Shown: piece by piece, positions 59,901 to 64,000 of the stretch
Position numbering within the stretch: position 1 is the stretch's first letter
How the letters are laid out: each line of letters begins with the position of its first letter
Assembly (NCBI GenBank): GCA_036877525.1
Contig: JAZGTH010000005.1
Coordinates: 2,486,501-2,550,500 of the forward strand
Source: Chromobotia macracanthus
Lineage: Eukaryota > Chordata > Actinopteri > Cypriniformes > Botiidae
Reading direction: 5' to 3'
Length of the DNA stretch: 64,000 bases
Translations under genes and position numbers: made by a program
The notes under the pieces: model-generated
Told to the model about the DNA's origin: nothing
Seen by the model: the letters and a program-made list of their open reading frames with translations, nothing else
Database searches by the model: none

Positions 59901-62799
59901 TTGTGTGGCTTATGGGCCATTATTGCCAAACCTTTGCTCAGTGGCATTGGTGTGTTGACACTAGCCCGGAAGACCGTTGTTTAAGTCACAGAAGTCACTT
60001 TTGATGACTGTAATTGTTAGCCAAGTATGTAACCTAATGCATGGACAGTTCACATTAAATTTATGAATATGGCTGATACTGTCACTCAAAGTGACTTACA
60101 GTGTATTTGGGATATACATTTTATCAGTGCTTGAATTCAGACTCAAACCCAAAAGACTTTGGTGTTGCTAGCATTATGCTCTGCCAGTTACAGGACAATT
60201 ACAGGACAATTATTTGGATGATATTTGAGAGCCAGTAATATGTTTGCTGACCTTGCTCAAGCCCTTTGCTTCAATCTCATAGAAGATTAGTTTTAGCCAT
60301 GGTCTGATATTATGTTTCAGTTCATTTTAAGTTGGATGACAGTTATGTCCTGGCAGCAAAGCCTCAATTACAAATTAATTGCAGTTAACAAATTAATTAA
60401 GTGCATATGGACAAAGTATTAAAGAAAAAGAGCCCTCAGTTTTTAGTATGCGATAAACCAAGTCTAAGAAATGTCACATAAGTCATTCTTAAGAAATGAA
60501 TGTTTTGCATTACTTTACAAAATAAGAAACCATGCTCACAGAAAGAAGTGTGTTAGGTTTCAAGTAGTCTCAGCCATAGCCCTCACACCCATGGATGGTG
60601 GCTGAAGCCAAACAAAACTGGAAACACATCAGGAATTTAAAAGTCATCATCTGATTGGTTAAATTTTACAGGATTTTCATGATGCATGCATGTCACATTT
60701 TTTAACAGTGCGACTGGAAACATTATGCTAAACAAACTGATTGGTTGATTTAAATCTCAGTCAGACCAGTCAGACTCGGCCAGTTCATTGGTCAATGAAA
60801 ATTTCTATGGAGCCCAGTGCTTCAGCCATCAGTCTGAAGGTGAGACAAGGTTTCAAGATACAGTATTGTTCAAAATTTTTACAAAACCACTAAACATTTA
60901 CATTGGGATCAGTTGGTTAAAGTGAATGTTTCAGAAAATGGCTCTGAACCATTCAGAACCATTTTATCAGGGTCTCAGTTGGTAGAGCATTGCAAAGGTT
61001 GTGTGTTCAATTCCCAGGGAGCACATGTACTGATAAAATGTATAACTTGAATGTATGTCGCTTTAAATAAAAGCGTCTGCCAAATGCGTAAATGTAAATG
61101 TAGTTTCAGGATTATAAAACAGAATAGAGACGTGTTCAAATGTAGCATCTGTTTTGAGTTTCAAATTTACTTTATACAAAAAAGTTACTTTATGCAATTT
61201 TGACTATTATTTGTGCCCCCTTTTTTGTTTATTGTCCCCTGTTGGATGAAATTTATGCCTATGAAACAGTAAACACTAATTTTTGGTAGCATTAAGGATA
61301 GCTGATACAACGTTCAGTGTACAGTATCATTAGGGCTCACGTGTGGAGATTCTATTGGCTTGGCTGCATTGCAGTGTATATCAATAATGCTATGCTAATA
61401 TTACTGTAAAATGCTAATAACATCAAAACCATTATACTGTAGAAACAAACAAAGAAACAATGGAAGAGTAAAATGGTAGTAACTGCAACATTTTATAACA
61501 CTTTGGTTTTTTTTTTGTCTGTATTGCATGTAGTTTGGAAAAGTAAGAATGTCACAAAAGTGTCTGAAAAACACTTTTACCATAAGGCTTGTGTTATATA
61601 ATACAATTGAAAGTACAAAAAGACCTTTAAATAATGTAATTATTTTGCTTAAAAAACTTGCCATACTGTATGTATTATTAAATTAAGCAAATTACAAATT
61701 TTAAATAAAATTTTAAATTTAAAGGCTGAAGGTTTTTCAATACGTACTGAGCTAATGGTAGTTATTTATCCCTGGAGCAGTTCCATGGGGGTTTATGCTA
61801 AGCTCTGAGTAAATGACCTGTTCAACAGAGTCAACATGCACCAGTGGGCCGTGGCTCTCAAAGTTCCATTATGAAATAACTCTACACTTCTCCCTTTGAA
61901 ATACATTAGACAATTTAAAAGCATTATAAAATTAACAAATAAAGTGAATACAAGATGTCAATGTACAGTGGTCCCGAAGTGTTTTTCTGTTTGTCCAGTG
62001 TGAATATGTGAAATATAGTGGAACTTGTCTGTAGTTAATGTGGTTTTTCTGCTTATGCGTGTGAACTAGAACTGACACATTTATACATCAACATACATGT
62101 TATAAAAATTATTATACTTTAGTCAAATGTATTGCAGAAGGGGCTCTAACATTATTTGTTTGCAGGTGATATCTAGTTTGTTATTTTATATAATGTAATT
62201 AAATTCAGACTTTTTAGTGTGACATGACTTGTATAATGTATAAATATGACAAGATTAAGAGAAATATGCCTACTCTTAGAAAGATTTCATGACACTTTCC
62301 CCAATCATACCAATTCACAAATTACTCAATTATTTAGGTGTCAAGAGCCAGAACAGTGATGACTGAGTGGTTCTTAATTTATTCTCTCCTGTATTGTTCC
62401 AGACCTGTAGCCTATGCTGTTATCTGACAAGCTCCAAAAAGGACAGCTTATCACTTGTGTGCTGTAGGTCTTCTAAAGCCATATGATTTGTGTAAGCGTG
62501 TGAGTTTAATCTGTATTAATCTTACTGGAGTTTAATGCATGCTGTTTTTTGCAACAGGCATCACCACGGTGTTAACCATGACTACGCTGAGCATTAGCGC
62601 TCGACATTCTCTTCCAAAGGTCTCCTACGCCACCGCCATGGACTGGTTCATAGCAGTCTGTTTTGCCTTTGTCTTCTCCGCCCTCATTGAGTTTGCTGCA
62701 GTCAACTACTTTTCCACCTTGCAGGCCAGTAAGGAACTTCTGCGGGCAAATGCAGCCCGTGCTGCAGCCGCGGTCAACAGTGATAGAGAACTCATATTG
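50978..62799 (+). CDS. gabra6: GABA-A receptor alpha-6 subunit, coding exons 1-8 (3' end outside window)
   Basis: Alpha subunit of the pentameric GABA-gated chloride channel. Coding exons: 50978-51012, 51152-51270, 51588-51655, 52205-52425, 52689-52771, 53071-53214, 53439-53591, 62558-62799. All junctions are GT-AG, and internal exon sizes 68, 221, 83, 144 and 153 match the vertebrate family. Visible parts in order: signal peptide, YDNRLRPGFGG, Cys-loop (CPMRLINFPMDGHTC), M1 (IQTYIPCFMTVILSQVSFWI), M2 pore (TTVLTMTTLSISAR) and M3 (FIAVCFAFVFSALIEFAAVN). Stretches such as LMVSKIWTPDTFFRNGK and LFRIMQNGTILYTMR fit alpha-6 better than alpha-4. The Arg in FFRNGK (52334-52336) replaces the benzodiazepine-binding His of alpha-1, as in alpha-4/6. 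M4 is beyond the window. Teleosts can carry two alpha-6 copies; I cannot tell which this is. Confidence 0.93.
51152..51270 (+). CDS. gabra6: gabra6 coding exon 2
   Basis: Acceptor TTTTTTACAG, donor GTACTG. It encodes the mature N-terminus with sequon NIT and the motifs RILDRLLDG and YDNRLRPGFG, conserved in alpha subunits. Confidence 0.92.
51588..51655 (+). CDS. gabra6: gabra6 coding exon 3
   Basis: A 68-bp exon after acceptor CTCTAG, followed by donor GTATGT. It encodes PVTEVKTDIFVTSFGPVSDV, then EM. This is the near-invariant alpha-subunit segment. Confidence 0.95.
51656..52204 (+). other. gabra6 intron 3
   Basis: 549-bp intron bounded by GTATGT and TTTCTCAG. Nothing else recognised. Confidence 0.85.
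52205..52425 (+). CDS. gabra6: gabra6 coding exon 4
   Basis: A 221-bp exon from acceptor TCTCAG to donor GTAAGC. It encodes EYTMDVFFRQTW, the IWTPDTFFRNGK segment of the agonist/benzodiazepine interface, and NGTILYTMR. The Arg codon CGA at 52334-52336 sits at the position that is His in diazepam-sensitive alpha subunits. Confidence 0.96.
52689..52771 (+). CDS. gabra6: gabra6 coding exon 5 (Cys-loop)
   Basis: An 83-bp exon. It contains both cysteines of the signature Cys-loop (C-PMRLINFPMDGHT-C, 13 residues between them), followed by PLKFGS. Donor GTAAG at 52772. Confidence 0.96.
53071..53214 (+). CDS. gabra6: gabra6 coding exon 6
   Basis: A 144-bp exon with acceptor ATGACAG and donor GTATAG. 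It encodes YPVSEIVYTWKKGP, SSSLLQYDLIGQTVSSE and KSNTG: the loop C region of the agonist site and the approach to M1. Confidence 0.95.
53439..53591 (+). CDS. gabra6: gabra6 coding exon 7 (M1 and M1-M2 linker)
   Basis: A 153-bp exon from acceptor TCCTGCAG to donor GTAAGC. It encodes EYIVMTVYFHLQRKMG, the whole of M1 (IQTYIPC...SQVSFWI) and NKESVPARTVFG at the cytoplasmic mouth of the pore. Confidence 0.96.
53929..53983. repeat. (GT)n microsatellite in gabra6 intron 7
   Basis: About 27 uninterrupted TG units. Confidence 0.96.
55480..55625 (-). repeat. Dispersed repeat, inverted relative of 5520-5665
   Basis: The reverse complement matches TTCATGCTTATAATCTGG, CCCTAATCCTGCTGGTCTTT, GCTACATGCTCTATAA and GATCCTAATTAATTATTAAT of the copy in the gabrb2 intron. 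Confidence 0.7.
57003..58607 (-). mobile_element. Small LTR retrotransposon without recognisable coding region
   Basis: 57003-57296 is LTR-like (TGTAACA...CGTGACA). On the minus strand it is preceded by a polypurine tract AGCAGGGGGAAGTAA (57297-57315). A partial second LTR at about 58500-58607 shares AATGACTAAATTAACCAGAG, GGAA(C/T)ACAAGGAAACCAA and ACACATGGCAAAAGGAAC with it. The 1.2-kb interior is rich in GGAGCC/GATGGAGCC-like units and has no gag or pol motif. Confidence 0.6.
58610..60960 (+). other. gabra6 intron 7, middle part
   Basis: No gene recognised. A GC-richer patch at 59600-59760 stands out from the AT-rich surroundings, but no feature can be named. Confidence 0.5.
60969..61100 (+). 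mobile_element. tRNA-derived SINE, same family as 4672-4830
   Basis: A box TCTCAGTTGGTAGAGCATTG, B box GTTCAATTCCC and tail GTCGCTTTAAATAAAAGCGT, then CTGCCAAATG. About 10 bp between the boxes is deleted relative to the other copy. Confidence 0.83.
61100..62557 (+). other. gabra6 intron 7, last part
   Basis: AT-rich. Ends in a pyrimidine tract and GCAACAG acceptor. No other feature recognised. Confidence 0.6.
62558..62799 (+). CDS. gabra6: gabra6 coding exon 8 (M2, M3, start of intracellular loop)
   Basis: Acceptor TTTTGCAACAG. It encodes M2 (TTVLTMTTLSISARHSLP), M3 and an alanine-rich start of the M3-M4 loop (RANAARAAAAVNS). The frame is open to 62883. The chosen donor is GTAATT at 62800, giving 242 bp. 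A stronger-looking donor, GTAAGG at 62729, would shorten the exon by 71 bp and drop the alanine-rich stretch. The mammalian exon is nearer 200 bp, so the 3' boundary is uncertain. Confidence 0.85.
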
Positions 62800-62883
62800 G
62801 TAATTATTGTTTCCGTCTTTCATTGTTCATTCATTTCAGCTTTTCTTCTCTCTCTCTTTATTGGCTCCCTTTGGTTTAGCTGA

Positions 62884-64000
62884 TAACAAGCACACTAGAC
62901 AAAAGGTGACAGCCAGTGGCCTTCCTAACCATTTTGCTGCTGCAGATTATGTAATCAGTTTGATGTAGCAAAACAAGCAAAAGCAAGGCAGCTGAGAAGG
63001 AGGGGGTGGTCTGTCCTCCTTGTATTGCATGATTGCTTTAAGGGATGCAATCCCATAGATGCAATCTCACAGTATTCCTATCCTGAGTTAGTAAATAATA
63101 TGTGATATCACAGGCATATCGTAATAACAGAATGTGGCTCAGTGTTTATTTGGCTTGTTTGGATTTGTCTATTGATAAGCTTCTTCTAGTTTTCAAATGT
63201 TTAACTCTTACTTTTTTTGGCTGTTTATTGGAACCTTTGTTTTTAAAATGCTTTGCTCTTTTTATTGTATTGTATTATTCCTCCCTCACTACTTATACCA
63301 AACAAGCAAAAATAATGACTGGTTTCCAACAGATTTCCCAAACACTCTATTAGAACACTATAAGTAAGCCATTCATAGGTTGACTTACCAAAGAGTCTAA
63401 ACGCTGTGGCTCTGTGACTCTCAGACTCTCACTCTCACACTGTGGCTCTGTGACTTCTCAGTTTGTCTCAGCGAATCATCCAGTTTAAGGTGGAGTTTAC
63501 TTGTTTGTCTGACCAATGGACGACGGGGGTCATGATGAAAGGGATGGCAGGAGTATTCAAAAACAGTCATGATTTTTGCAATGCTGTCTGGAGACCACTT
63601 GGGCTAAAAGGATGAAATATAGCTTCATACTGTAAATCCAAACCTGTGTGTGGAAGTCCCATTTCCTTTTTCAGGCATTTAGCCTGAGTTAGGTGCTGCA
63701 TGTTGGGGTATCAAAAATAGCTGTGGTATTATGGCAGCAGGATTTCAAACCAACATAGGGACGACACAGTGATCTGCAGCTGACACTCGCAGCTTGGAAA
63801 CCTGCTCAATGATGGAACTGAGTCAAAGCGGTCACTCCATGCCAAACGTTTACTCAGCCTTCAGTGATCAGTGACAAAATTAACCCATAAATAAGCCTGT
63901 TCATTTAAAATGAAGACAGATTTAAATAAATAGTATAGATATCTTTCTTGCCCGCTTGTTTTATTAAAGTGTAATCAACAATTATGCACATAATAATAGT
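62884..64000. other. gabra6 intron 8 (start); no exon found
   Basis: The final alpha-6 exon, with the loop and M4 (FNLVYW-type motif), was looked for and not seen. A short tandem-like duplication CTGTGGCTCTGTGACT occurs at 63403-63418 and again at about 63438-63453. Confidence 0.5.

Noticed and set aside
50978..62799. Assignment of the alpha subunit to alpha-4
   Set aside because: Alpha-4 also has the FFRNGK arginine, but stretches such as LMVSKIW, TTPNKLFRIMQNG and YTWKKGPL fit alpha-6, and the beta-2-like neighbour fits the alpha-6 cluster.
62572..62823. Minus-strand open frame across gabra6 exon 8
   Set aside because: Shadow of the M2-M3 exon.

Overview
The window is vertebrate nuclear DNA, most likely from an otophysan teleost and plausibly a cyprinoid. 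It is AT-rich, with GT-AG introns and abundant AT and GT microsatellites. The repeats are fish types: DIRS1-like, Ty3/Gypsy and retroviral elements, L1/Tx1 and L2/CR1-type LINEs, tRNA-derived SINEs, a Tc1-like transposon and a hAT insertion. Taxonomy is inferred from the repeats and the fish-like gene pair; no species-level marker is visible.

Only two host protein-coding genes can be supported. They lie head to head and both encode subunits of the pentameric GABA-A receptor chloride channel. On the minus strand are the first three coding exons of a beta subunit, best matching beta-2 (gabrb2; 33390 down to 32519). The rest of that gene must lie beyond the left edge, so bases 1-32518 are read as its third intron. 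On the plus strand are eight coding exons of an alpha subunit, best matching alpha-6 (gabra6; 50978 to about 62799). The last exon(s), with most of the intracellular loop and M4, lie beyond the right edge. A divergent beta-2/alpha-6 pair is the conserved vertebrate cluster order (GABRB2-GABRA6-GABRA1-GABRG2). The two products can co-assemble.

Layout: 1-2.2 kb, an L1/Tx1 LINE (minus) split by a solo LTR. 2.4-7.5 kb, dispersed repeats, AT tracts, a SINE and an inverted-repeat element. 9.2-10.1 kb, tRNA-like B-box remnants. 10.2-12.9 kb, a DIRS relic (minus) with terminal repeats. 13.1-17.9 kb, a broken Ty3/Gypsy element (plus) containing a LINE 3' end. 19.6-20.6 kb, an L2-type LINE (minus). 21.5-23.5 kb, a second DIRS relic (plus). 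23.8-24.3 kb, a solo LTR. 27.7-28.8 kb, a Tc1 relic. 28.9-29.5 kb, an LTR relic abutting a truncated U1 snRNA pseudogene. 32.5-33.4 kb, gabrb2 exons. 33.9-37.3 kb, a defective endogenous retrovirus (minus). 37.6-39.8 kb, a third DIRS relic. 39.8-41.6 kb, a LINE 3' end split by a hAT insertion. 41.7-42.3 kb, a second copy of the first solo LTR. 45.9-46.2 kb, a SINE. 46.9-48.4 kb, a CR1/L2-type LINE (plus). 48.5-50.0 kb, a fourth DIRS relic. 51-62.8 kb, gabra6, whose intron 7 (about 9 kb) contains a small LTR element and a SINE.

All transposable elements seen are broken by frameshifts, stops or deletions. I see no CRISPR, operon or bacterial feature, and no convincing wholly new system. The most informative signals are the receptor gene pair, the datable nested insertions and the U1 pseudogene.
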